64,000 bases of DNA, from contig CM044316.1 of the NCBI GenBank assembly GCA_024291935.2, positions 75,284,501 to 75,348,500 on the forward strand, in the 5' to 3' direction. The notes beneath the pieces are model-generated. The model saw only the letters and a program-made list of their open reading frames with translations, made no database searches and was not told where the DNA came from. Positions 1 through 10,053 of this stretch are shown here, one piece after another (position 1 is the stretch's first letter; every line of letters starts with the position of its first letter). The translations under genes were made by a program, and so were the position numbers. This DNA is from Okapia johnstoni. Taxonomy: Eukaryota > Chordata > Mammalia > Artiodactyla > Giraffidae.

Positions 1-459
1 CAAAAGCTCACACTGTTCAGAATGTCTGCCATCACAAAGTCTACAAACAATAAATGCTGGAGAGGATATGGAGAAAAGGGAAATGTCTTACACCGTTGAT
101 GGGAATGCAATCTAGTACAGCCACTATGGAGAACAGTGTGGAGATTCCTTAAAAAACTGGAAATAGAACTGCCATATGATGCAGCAATCCCACTGCTGGG
201 CATATACTCTGAAGAAACCAGAATTGAAAGAGACACATGTACCCCAATGTTCATTACAGCACTGTTTACAATAGCTAGGACAAGGAAGCAATCTAGATGT
301 CCATCGGCAGATGAATGGATAAGGAATTTGTGGTACATATACACAATGGAATATTACTCAGCTATGAAAAAGAATGCGTTTGAGTCAGTTCTAATGAGGT
401 GGATGAAACTGGACCCTATTATATGGAGTAAAGTAAGCCAGAAAGAGAAACACCAATAG
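1..459 (+). pseudogene. L1 ORF2 C-terminal fragment
   Basis: The last ~107 codons (from 136) read openly to a TAG at 457-459. They carry the hallmarks of the L1 ORF2p C-terminus: [20 protein letters not shown], then a DTCTPMF-like segment, then [12 protein letters not shown]. Upstream, before 136, the same frame is broken by stops. In intact L1 this is the end of the ~1,275-residue endonuclease/reverse-transcriptase protein. Here only the tail is inside the window, with no promoter, so it is a dead fragment. The open frame reflects fairly recent insertion rather than selection. Confidence 0.9.
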
Positions 460-858
460 ACTATATTAACACATATATATGGAATTTAGAAAAATGGTAA
501 TGAGGACACTATATGCAAAACAGCAAAAGAAACACAGATGTAAAGAACAGGCCTTTGGACTATTTGGGAGAAGGCGAGAGTGGGACAATATGAGAGAAAA
601 GCATTGAAACGTGTATATTACCATATGTAAAATAGATGACCAGGACAAATCCGATGCACAAAGCAGGGCACCCAAAGCTGGTGCTATGGGACAACCCAGA
701 GGAATCAGGTGGGCGGGTGGGGAGGGAGGTGGGAGGGAGCTTCAGGATGAAGGGACAAATGTACACCCTTGGCTGATTCATGTTGAAGGATGGCAAAAAC
801 CACCACAAGTGGTAAAGTAATTAGCATCCAATTACAATAAATTAATTAATAAAAAAAA
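1..858 (+). mobile_element. L1 LINE, 3' end (ORF2 tail, 3' UTR, A-rich tail)
   Basis: The window opens inside an L1 element. The first ~460 bases encode the C-terminal end of ORF2. They are followed by a ~400 bp 3' UTR with a G-rich stretch near 708-742 and the artiodactyl L1 terminal segment (TGGCTGATTCATGTTGAAGG near 771), ending in an A-run at 851-858. The 5' part lies outside the window, so total length and the 5' TSD cannot be judged. Remnant of a non-LTR retrotransposon, not a host gene. Confidence 0.93.
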
Positions 859-1774
859 TCCCTATGAACATTCTGTAACAGGAAGGTATCTGAGAGTCTT
901 AAATCTCAGGTATCCTTAAACATAACATATGTTAAACTTATACAGAGAAAAAGAATGTACAATTGGTTAAAGCAACAGAGATCAACTTCTTGTTGTTGTT
1001 GTTTTCTACTTCTCTTTATCTGACAAGCTTCAAGAACATTCTTTGCTGTCAGTGATCGAATTGTTTTCCAGTAGCTCTCAAATTACTTCTCCGTTGTCCA
1101 TTCTCCCCTCATCCTATCATTCTTTCACTAATCAAAAATAGATATTGTGATATTTAAACAAGGAAACACTATTATGTATGATGCTCCTTGTTCTACACGG
1201 CTGTTACTTTTTCTTTTAATCATTTATTTGTTTCAGGTGCTGTGGTTTAAAGGGGAAGTTGCACTAAAGTATGTGAATGTAAGAGAGCAAAGGTACAACG
1301 CAATAACTACACAAAAGGGAAGCAAATGGGCAAAGGGCACTTTGCAAATACGCAGAACAACAAGAAAAAGGTAATCATTTCTTGGTTTGTGTCAAGCAAT
1401 TTTTTATCTAGAAATTAGATTTTATTGGAAAAACAGTTTATGACCATGAGAGTGATTTTCTATATTTTTTCCCATATGTGAATAGAAATCGTCACAGAAA
1501 ACCCATAAGGAAGTTTATCATTGAGTATATGTTTAAGTATCTTTTCCCCAAATTAGTATTCTGACTTAATCACAGTACAAATATAACGTATTCTTCCCTT
1601 TCATTTGATCAGAGTAAAAATAATATGAATAAATACATTTTTATAAATAAAATATAAAGAGTTATAGGTGCATATATCTGTTTCCCTTAAATATACTGTA
1701 AACCCAGGACTGATATTTCTCATTAGTTTTCTAAAATGCATGTTACCTTTGAATGCTGAATACCTGTACATATG
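859..1774. other. Unassigned AT-rich sequence
   Basis: No transposon was recognised here. It contains a short GTT run near 990-1003 and the exon-like segment listed separately at 1237-1370. Otherwise it is featureless AT-rich DNA. Confidence 0.5.
1237..1370 (+). other. Exon-like segment (orphan, unassigned)
   Basis: A pyrimidine-rich tract ending TTTGTTTCAG (1227-1236) is followed by 134 bp and then AAAAAG|GTAATC, a good donor context at 1370/1371. Only one forward frame is open across the segment. It enters in phase 0 and leaves after two bases of a codon; a stop follows immediately in the putative intron. The encoded peptide starts VLWFKGEVALKYVNV and ends in a basic stretch, TLQIRRTTRKR. 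I do not recognise the protein family. No neighbouring exon is visible within several kilobases. Chance is a real alternative because 200-bp open frames are common here. Confidence 0.2.
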
Positions 1775-1889
1775 CACACACACACACATATATATATAAT
1801 ATATTATACAGTATATATATTATATATATAATTATATGTATTATACTATAATATACTATATTATACACTATATATAATATACTATATAT
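1775..1889. repeat. (CA)n/(TA)n low-complexity tract
   Basis: CACACACACACACA passes into ~100 bp of imperfect TA repeats such as TATATATTATATATATAATT. It lies directly upstream of a Bov-A2 SINE. Confidence 0.9.
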
Positions 1890-2147
1890 ATTGGAGAAGG
1901 AAATAGCAACCCACTCCAGTAATCTTGCCTGGAAAATTCCATGGATGGAGGAGCCTGGTAGGCTACAGTCCATGGGATCGCAAAGAGTCGGACATGACTG
2001 AGCGACTTCACTTTCTTTTTTCTATAGTTCCTTTTGGAGAAGGAAATGGCAACCCACTCCAGTGTTGCCTGGAGAATCCCTTGGACGGAAGGACCTGTGG
2101 GCTACAGTCTATGGGGTTGCAAAGAGTTGGACACGACTGAGCAACTA
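1890..2147 (+). mobile_element. Bov-A2 SINE (dimer)
   Basis: Two Bov-A monomers lie in tandem. Each runs from GGAGAAGGAAATRGCAACCCACTCCAGT to GACATGACTGAGC or GACACGACTGAGC (1890-2010 and 2034-2140) and they are joined by a T-rich linker. Bov-A is derived from the BovB 3' end and is mobilised by BovB. No TSD was found; microsatellites flank both sides. Confidence 0.88.
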
Positions 2148-2173
2148 ACACACACACACACACACACACACAT
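2148..2173. repeat. (CA)n microsatellite at SINE tail
   Basis: About 12 CA units immediately follow the SINE end, a common place for microsatellites to grow. Confidence 0.9.
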
Positions 2174-3105
2174 ATATGGAAGCACATGCATGCATTACAG
2201 ACACATGGGTGAATAAAATAAATAAATCTAAAGAGTCATCAAATCTATTTTATGAATATATTATTCTGATGTCATTAAAGGCTTCCAAAGTTAAAAAAAT
2301 TATATTATAGTATTTCCATTTAACTCTATACCAGCTAAGTGGATCAAGCTCTTTATAATGCTTTGAAAAGAAGAAAGACAAAAATTAACCCTTTTTTGAA
2401 CTATTTATCCTCATTTTATATCTTAAGGCAATAGCCATAAGTAGCAGTGCTATTTTATTTACTTTACACAATATTTGAAATCTGTTTCATCAGTGAAAAA
2501 ACTCCATTAGATTATCTTTCTTAGTACAATTTTGATAGAGGGAGAAAAAAAATGTTCAGCTTTTAAAAGTTGCCCAGATATTTATGTGCTCAGATAACCA
2601 CAAAAGTACTTTTGTTTAAGATCTCCTACATGACATGCAAACGGTCTTTATAAAGCAATGCCTGATTTGCTCTATTTTAAATTAAATTCTTGTGATTTTT
2701 TGTCAGTCTACTGGATAGGAACATGGAATCTGACATATTGAATTAGTCCATTGCTCCATCAGCTAGACTCTTTTGCTTCCGGTAACGGTCTATAAAATGA
2801 GACTTGAGAGAAAAATAAAGTATTTTGCACATTGTCAATTTCTAAAGAGCTTACTTAATGTTCCTGATTCAACCTCATGTAGGCATTTCACTGTGAACTT
2901 CAAGGTGAGAGCGATGCAAAATTTTCACATTTCCTTTACATGGAAGTAGTTCAAGTGAAATTCCTATTTCTAACTAACAGTTAATGTGGGAAAGTTTTGT
3001 TATTTTTATTAGATTGTATACTTAAAATGCTATAAAAGTGATAATTTAATATGGAACTTATTTCTATATATTCTGTAAAAGTTTGAAGCAGTTGTTTTGA
3101 CGGTG

Positions 3106-3162
<57 letters not shown>

Positions 3163-4629
3163 TTGGAAATATTTTTGCAGCTCCAAATATCTTGGGTTAT
3201 TCTAACTGAATAGTATTCCTTTCAGCTAATCATTTTTAATGACTAAAATGTTGGCTGCTACTTCAACATAGTCAAAGAGTATCTGCTTACCTTACTTATA
3301 AGAAAGCCTTAAAATACAATTAGGAAATTAAGGAATATAGCTATATTTAGGGCAATAGCAATGTATTTATCTTCTAGATATAGCTTATATTTGTTTATTT
3401 CAAGAGCAGGAAGCTACATTAACATAAAGTTGAAAATATTTCCAAAGTTTACACTGACAGCTAGACCAATCACACCCCACTCAGCTCAAGTTCCACTGAA
3501 TTATAGATTCTGAATGCTGAAGCAAAGTGATTTCATTTATCATATTATAGTCACAAAATGAGTAGTTCACAGTATCTCATCTTGAAAGAATAACAGATAC
3601 TTATATGAAATACTTACCTGAAAACAAGAGATTATATATCACTTATTTTAGACATTCGAAAACTATACATTATTTTTTTTTGAGTAATTTAAATTCAGTA
3701 AGACATGATACTTTTTATTTTATTTCTTCCTCACTTCAGGCACAGAAACTAATTATTATGAATAGAGAATTAATTTTCACATGATAAAATAATCAGGATT
3801 TTTTTTCCCTAGAAATTATATTGTACTGTCATGCTCTGCACCACCATGCTTAAGGTCAGGGCATCTAAGAACACATGATTGTTTCAATCCTATTTGTTTG
3901 TTTGAAGTGTGGTAATAACCAGACACAAATCAAGAGAGAAAGAGACCTGCAACATTTAAAGGTTCAATATGTTCACAGATCCCTGGGGAGAGAGCACAGC
4001 AGAGCCCACTCGGGAAAGCACCAGATTCTGTCACAGGCAGATAGAGGGGGGAAACTGGACAAGTACCTTTTTAGTGTTTTCTGTTGAAAGAAAGAGAAAG
4101 CAGGGCAAATTGACTCAGAATTGATTCAGTATGTTTGAAACTAGCATACCCATGATACTCATATTCACTGTGACTATTAGAGCATACAGTTTATAAGTAC
4201 CTAAGGACTCCATATATCTATGAGTGAGTCATACTTTGGTTAAGGGTACCTAACAGTCTCAGGTAGATGTTTAAAGTATCCATTTACCAAAATTAAAAGT
4301 ATGATTAATACAATGATATCTCCATCCTTAAATATAATTATTGTTCTAACAAATATGAATATAATTCACATATAAATTAGAAACACAATGTATTCATGCA
4401 TTTTAAATTAGCTTTTATCTATACTGTGAATTCTTGCAAATAAAGCTTCCTTTCTGTTTTTACTATTCATTTTTTCAACTTGCTTTACAAAGATGAACAT
4501 GGAGTTTCTGCCTGCCATTAGAGAAAATGTAAAGGTTAGATTATTGTGTGAAAATGTTCCAGTGTTTTTAGAAAATCTCTCTCTATTATGGTATTTATTA
4601 GTCGACTCTTCCTGGGTCCTCAGTGAAAA
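2174..4629. other. Unassigned AT-rich sequence with an ATT microsatellite
   Basis: Apart from the ATT array at 3106-3163 I see no recognisable element, gene or structured RNA here. Frames are short and scattered. A 70-codon frame at 3875-4087 has no recognisable motif and is taken as chance. Confidence 0.5.
3106..3163. repeat. (ATT)n trinucleotide microsatellite
   Basis: About 19 uninterrupted ATT units (58 bp). Arrays this long and pure are usually length-polymorphic. Confidence 0.97.
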
Positions 4630-4854
4630 GTGTTAGTTGCTCAGTCGTGTCCAACTCTTTGCAACCTTATAAACTGTAGCCCTCCAGACTCCTCTGTCCA
4701 TGGGCTTCTCCAGGCAAGAAAACTGGAGTGGGTTGCCATGTCCTCCTCTACAAGATATTCCTGACCCAGGGATCAAACTCACATTTCTTAAGTCTCCTGC
4801 ATTGGCAGGCAGGTTCCTTATCACTAGGGCCACCTGTGATAGCCTGGGAAGCCC
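4630..4854 (-). mobile_element. Bov-tA SINE
   Basis: Antisense copy. Reading the plus strand, the BovB-derived tail comes first (GTTGCTCAGTCGTGTCCAAC), then the body (CTCCAGGCAAGAAAACTGG). The tRNA-like head comes last, with a B-box-like GGGATCAAAC and the CTGGGAAGCCC terminus. Confidence 0.92.
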
Positions 4855-5416
4855 TTTTTAGTGAGTAAATCTAGGTAAAGTTTTGTGACTACATTGATAC
4901 TTTCAAAGAAAAAAAATAAAGTTCAGAAGACTTTTTTCTATTGTTTTCTATTCTGAATTTCATTAAATTTCACTCTGAACTTTATTATTTGTTCTCATGT
5001 GTTTAATTTAGGTCCACTATCTTAAGATGGAATTGTAGGTTATTAATTTGTGTGCCTCTTATTTTTAAAAATATAGGTATTTTAGTCATTGTTAGTTTGT
5101 TTAATGACTTTTCTGCCTAATTTTGTAAATTCTGTATGTATGTCATATGTGGTCCTTGGGTTCCTATTTGATTAACTTTGTAGTCACCTAGTGACTGGAC
5201 AGACATTTCCTTAAGTGTCTGAAAGCAGAAAGTCTCCATGTTTTACAGAGGGACTCTGTATATTTGGGAATGCCTTCAACAGTCAGGTTGAAGGTTTACT
5301 TTTACTCCTTGATTTCACATAACTTGAAGTTCAGTCAAGGTTGAGGAATCAGGACATTCTTAGGTCTTTCTTGAACATGTGCACAGCTATATTTACACAT
5401 GGGATCTCTAGATTCC
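4855..5416. other. Unassigned AT-rich sequence
   Basis: No gene or recognisable repeat was seen in this stretch, which ends at the BovB target site. Confidence 0.5.
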
Positions 5417-5430
5417 CAGGAATATGTCAG

Positions 5431-5681
5431 TCAGTCAGTCAGTTCAGTCACTCAGTGGGGTCCGACTCTTTGTGACTCACACGTCAGGCCTCCCTGTCCA
5501 TTACCTACTCCAAGAGTTTACCCAGACTCATGTCCACTGAGTCAGTGATGCCATCCAACCATCTCATCCTCTGTCGTCCCCTTCTCCTCCTGCCCTCAAT
5601 CTTTCCTGGCATCAGGGTTTTTTCAAATGAGTCAGCTCTTCGCATCAGGTGGTCAAAGTATTGGAGTTTCAGCTTCAACAT
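5431..5681 (-). mobile_element. BovB LINE, 5'-truncated 3' end
   Basis: About 250 bp of the BovB 3' end in antisense orientation. On the minus strand it encodes the family's C-terminal signature (LKLQYFDHLMRRADS... [18 protein letters not shown]). A perfect 14-bp TSD, CAGGAATATGTCAG, lies at 5417-5430 and 5682-5695. The tail runs into TCAGTCAGTCAGTTCAGTCA. Confidence 0.96.
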
Positions 5682-5695
5682 CAGGAATATGTCAG

Positions 5696-6201
5696 AGTTT
5701 TTCAATGTCCCTGTGGTCATCTTACTCCTAAACTTACATTCTCAGCTTATTCCTTTAGCTATAGTGTTAAAACATTTGTAAATGTACTGCAACCCTCCCC
5801 TGGTGTCCTCCGAAGTTTTTATCACTAGGTCAAATAATGACAGACTTTTGATTGGGGTCTTCAGGGAAATAATGAATTTTGTTTGAGAATGAAGCTCTGA
5901 AAAAAAAAAAAAAAAAGAGTTCCTACCCCATTTTTGCTCCCTCTAGTGACCAGGAATATAGCCTGCTATTCTTCAAAGCTGCTTCAGATTTAGGGCCAAA
6001 AGTGGACCTAGGGTAAATACAATGCCACACATTTGATATTCTTTCTGAGATTCAGTCACTTTTCTAGTCTAACTGAATCTTGGTTGATATAAGCCTTTGG
6101 TTAACTCTCAGAATTATAAAAAAAATTTTGATTATGATAATATTTGCCCTTTTCAGGAGTGTTTTTATAACGAGGTAAATTTTCAGAGGCCCTCACTTTG
6201 C
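5696..6201. other. Unassigned sequence with a short poly(A)
   Basis: The stretch contains an A17 run at about 5899-5914. No gene or recognised element was seen. Confidence 0.5.
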
Positions 6202-6212
6202 CATTTTCACTG

Positions 6213-6417
6213 CTGCTGCTGCTGCTTAGCTGCTTCAGTTGTGTCTGACTCTGCATGACCCTATGGATTGCAGCCTGCCAGGCTCCTCTGTCCATGGGGA
6301 TTCACCAGGCAAGAGTACTAGAGTGGGTTTCCATGCCCTCCTCCAGGGCATCTTCCCGACCCAGGTCTCCTGCATTGCAGGCAGATTCGTTACCACTGAG
6401 CCACCAGGGAAGCACAT
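6213..6417 (-). mobile_element. Bov-tA SINE with TSD
   Basis: Antisense copy starting with a (GCT)n tail and ending at the tRNA-like head (GAGCCACCAGGGAAGC). A perfect 11-bp TSD, CATTTTCACTG, lies at 6202-6212 and 6418-6428. Confidence 0.95.
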
Positions 6418-6428
6418 CATTTTCACTG

Positions 6429-8884
6429 GTATTACCCAATTATCTTCCTTTTTGAATTGAGAGCTTAGGGGCAACAGATCTAAATAATTTGTTAAAAAGG
6501 AGTAAAAGTGGTGCTATTTACACAAGACCTATCCACAAAGTGTGTGATGCACATAATTCTAAGATTATGTTCAACTACTGCCCTTTTGGCAGAAGTGTCC
6601 ATGATTATTAAGAACTTTTTCTATACATATTATGCGTCAGATTCAAATTCTATAGCTTTGATATGACATGGAATAAAACCTGCACTTTTAAAACATACCA
6701 ACTTGATAATGGTTTCCCAGAAACTCAGTAAGTTTGATGAATTGTGGTTATACAGATTCAAATAGTAGGTGGTTGTTCTGCATTCATTTGAAATGGAATA
6801 GTCTTACAAAATAAAGGGTAAAATCTTTCTTTCAGTTTCCTTACTTCCCTGAAATGGTGTATAGACTCCTTTCTGAATTGCTAGGTGTTTCTATTAAGTG
6901 TGATATCTCACAAAGATGCCTAGTCTATTTCCTGAAGGAGCTGGAGTATGAATAAATGGTGACCTCATTTCATTTCTCTTTGATCGTTTTGGAGTGGCAA
7001 GCATTCTTTATTGTGCAATAGGGAGAGCATGTGTGATGACTGAGATTGCACTCACAAGAAGAAAAAAACTCAAGTTGTGATTTCTCTTTTAAGTAAAGGC
7101 CTTTTCAAAAGATAGAAATGATTTAACAGTAATATTGGCTTTCTGGTTTCCAAAGCCTTAGACAATTCTTGACAGGAAAACTCTTTTCCATCATTTCTAA
7201 ATATGAATGAAAGGTCCCGAGTGTTCCTATCATTGACAGTTAATTTATCAGCAAAGACAATGATTGCCTAGGAATAGATTTAGATAGTAAAATAATTAAG
7301 ATAACACATTATATAGGTAAAACATTTTGATGACTATAAATAATTCTTCATGCATCACTTAATTTAAAAACTATTATAATTTGCATATTTAAGTACACAC
7401 ATCGTTGTGCTAGTATTATCAAGTCATGCAACCTCTCTTATCCTCTCTTAATTTCCCGCTCATATTTGAAAGTTAGTTGTTCCAAATACTGTGGATAAAA
7501 GATGAATAAGCTATGTACTTTAGATTCAAGAAGTTTACATTGTAGCCTTACAGGCATCAATAATAAAATCATCAATTTTGAATCCTCTATTTATCTTTTC
7601 GGCTTCTCTATATCAGGTTCCCTACTAATATCTCTTTTACATATATTTAATACCATAAATACACAAATGCATTTAACAAATAATCTTCACTTTCCATACT
7701 CCACTTATTGCTTTGTTTTAAATAATATTTACTGAGATTTCACGGCATGCCAACATTGAGCTAAGACACTTAAATATCTTATTTTATTATTTTATTTAAT
7801 CTTCAGAAACTCATTTGAAGATGCATATATTGTAACAATTTTCTTGATGAAGAAATTGAGCCTTAAAGGGTTTAAGTAATGCAGAAGTTATAATATTTTT
7901 AGCTTTGAAACAGGAAACCCATGCAACTTAGATTAAAATATATATTCTTAATAAGGACATGTCTTTATGTAAACTGTTGCTGGAATTACTTTAGTGCTTC
8001 AATCATGTTAGGGTTAGAGTTTCTTTCCTCAGTGTCAATATAGCTGTCCTAGCTCAATATATCTATTCTCTTTCAGGATGAATGACAAAAGAGGTGAAAA
8101 TAGAGATGTTTATTCGTTTTATTAGCAAAATAAAAGTTAGAAAACCCTGAACAGTGTCTTACTTGCTTCACTTTGATAGAACTCTGTTATATTGCTTATC
8201 TTTGCTACCCTTAATTTCACAAGAGTTTGGGAAAGCACAAGTATATAGTCATAGAGGGGTTTGGAAAGGGAGAAATGATATAGAAATGGATGATTGATCA
8301 ACCAACTAAGTCAGTCACACCTACTTCATTGTCACCCACAAAACCTACATCAATAATTATCACAGCTTTCTCAGATGTAACCACAATTTTAGCACTGGTG
8401 TTTATTATTCTTGTAGATATTTTAAAACCTTTGTTATAAAGGAAGTATTCTAAAATAATATATAATATTATTTAAGCTTTTTTTATGTTTATACCAAAAT
8501 ATCACACTATAGGTGAGCATTCATAACTTGATTTTGGTTTACTTTCATATATTTTAAAAAGTCTTCCATATCTGAAACTCCAGTTCATACACTTATGTAG
8601 CTAAATAGTATTCTATAGTGTACATTTTAGCAAAATATATCAGGATGACCCATAAAAGATTGTTCTTTTTGTAGATCAAAAAGGTTGTATATCATCAATT
8701 TCTAATAACCTAATTTGTTACCTATCCTTTCTCCTTTTGAAGTATATTCAGATTGTTTTCAAACAGGTTAGCTATGAATATACCCGTATAAGTTTCCTGC
8801 AAAACAAAAATTCATTTTAACTTCAGACAATTCTTACCAAAGATTATGTCTTGTCATCGGACACACAGAAAATTTATTCAAATG
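6429..8884. other. Mostly unique AT-rich DNA with ancient remnants
   Basis: No gene was recognised. A MIR remnant (7718-7890) and a faint antisense L1 3' end (about 8500-8800, with the degraded motif GTAGCTAAATAGTATTCTAT) are visible. A segment near 7480-7545 weakly resembles L2 3' sequence. Confidence 0.5.
7718..7890 (-). mobile_element. MIR SINE remnant
   Basis: This is an antisense MIR-like order of motifs. ATTTACTGAG and a GAGCTAAGACACTTA equivalent of the size-class segment come first. ATTTAATCTTCAGAAAC and GATGAAGAAATTGAGCC follow. It is strongly diverged, as expected for this ancient mammalian family. Confidence 0.7.
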
Positions 8885-10053
8885 TAATGTTGTTTAGTTG
8901 TAAGTTCATGTCCAACTCTTTGTGACCTCACGGACTTCAGCACAACAAGTTCCTCTGTCCTTCACTATCTATCGGATTTTGCACAAATTCATGTCCACTG
9001 AATTGGTTATGCCATCCAACCATCTCATCCTATGCTGCTCCCTTCTCCTTTTGCCTTCAATCTACTCCCAAATCACGGCCTTTCTCAATGAGTTGGCTCT
9101 TTGCCTCAGGTAGCCAAAGTATTGGAGCACTAGCTTCAGCGTCAGTCCTTCCAGTGAATATTCAGGGTTGATTTCTGTTAGGACTGTTTGGTTTAACGTC
9201 GTTGCTATCTGGGGGACTCTCAAGAGTCCTCTCCAGCACTACAATTAGAAAGCATCAATTCTTTGGAGCTCGGCCTTCTTTATGATCCAGCTGTGACATT
9301 CATACGTGACTACTGGAAAAAAAAACATAGCTGTGATTATATGGACCTTTGCTAGCAAAGTGATGTCTCTGCTTTGTATTAATACTACACTGTCTAGGTT
9401 TGTTGTAGCTTTCCTTCCAGGGAGTAAACATCTTTTAATTTCATGGCTGAAGCTACTGTCCATGGTAATGGTGATTTAGGAGCCCAAGAAAATAAAATCT
9501 GTCACTGCTTCTACTTTTTCCACCTTCTATTCGCTATGAGTTGATGGGACCAGATGCCATGATTTAATATTTGTAATGCTGAGTTTCAAGTCAGCCTTTT
9601 CACTCTGCTCGCTCACCCTCATTGAGAGGCTCTTTAGTTCCTCTTCACTTTCTGCCATTAGAGTGATATCATCTGCATATCTAAGGTTGTTGATATTTCT
9701 CCTGGCAATCTTGATTCCAGCTTCGAATTCATCCAGTCTGGCATTTCCCTTGACCTACTCTGCATTATTATTGCTGCTGTTGTTTGGTCACTAGGTTGTG
9801 TCCAACAGTTTGTGATCTCATAGACTGCAACCCACCAGGCTCTTCTGTCACTGAGATTTCCCAGGCAAGAATACTGGAGTAGGTTGTCATTTCCTTCTCT
9901 GTACTCTGCATAGAAGTCAAATAAGCAGGGTAACAATAAACAGATTTGTCATACTCCTTTTCCAATTTTGAACAAGTCTGTTCCGTGTCCGGTTCTAACT
10001 ACTGCTTTGTGACCCACATACAGGTTTCTCAGGAGACAGGTAAGGTGGTCTGT
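8885..10053 (-). mobile_element. BovB LINE fragment with nested SINE
   Basis: Antisense BovB 3' portion of ~1.03 kb, interrupted at 9765-9901 by a Bov-A monomer. On the minus strand the reverse-transcriptase catalytic motif is still YADD (codons at 9668-9679). Frameshifts and stops break the rest, including an extra A-run near 9317-9325. The 5' end is truncated at ~10053 within the segment upstream of the catalytic motif. Confidence 0.95.
9765..9901 (-). mobile_element. Bov-A monomer nested in BovB
   Basis: The monomer has only the BovB-derived body, with no tRNA-like head. A 9-bp TSD, TACTCTGCA, lies at 9756-9764 and 9902-9910. It splits a BovB segment that is continuous in the family consensus, so it is younger than its host. 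Confidence 0.92.
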
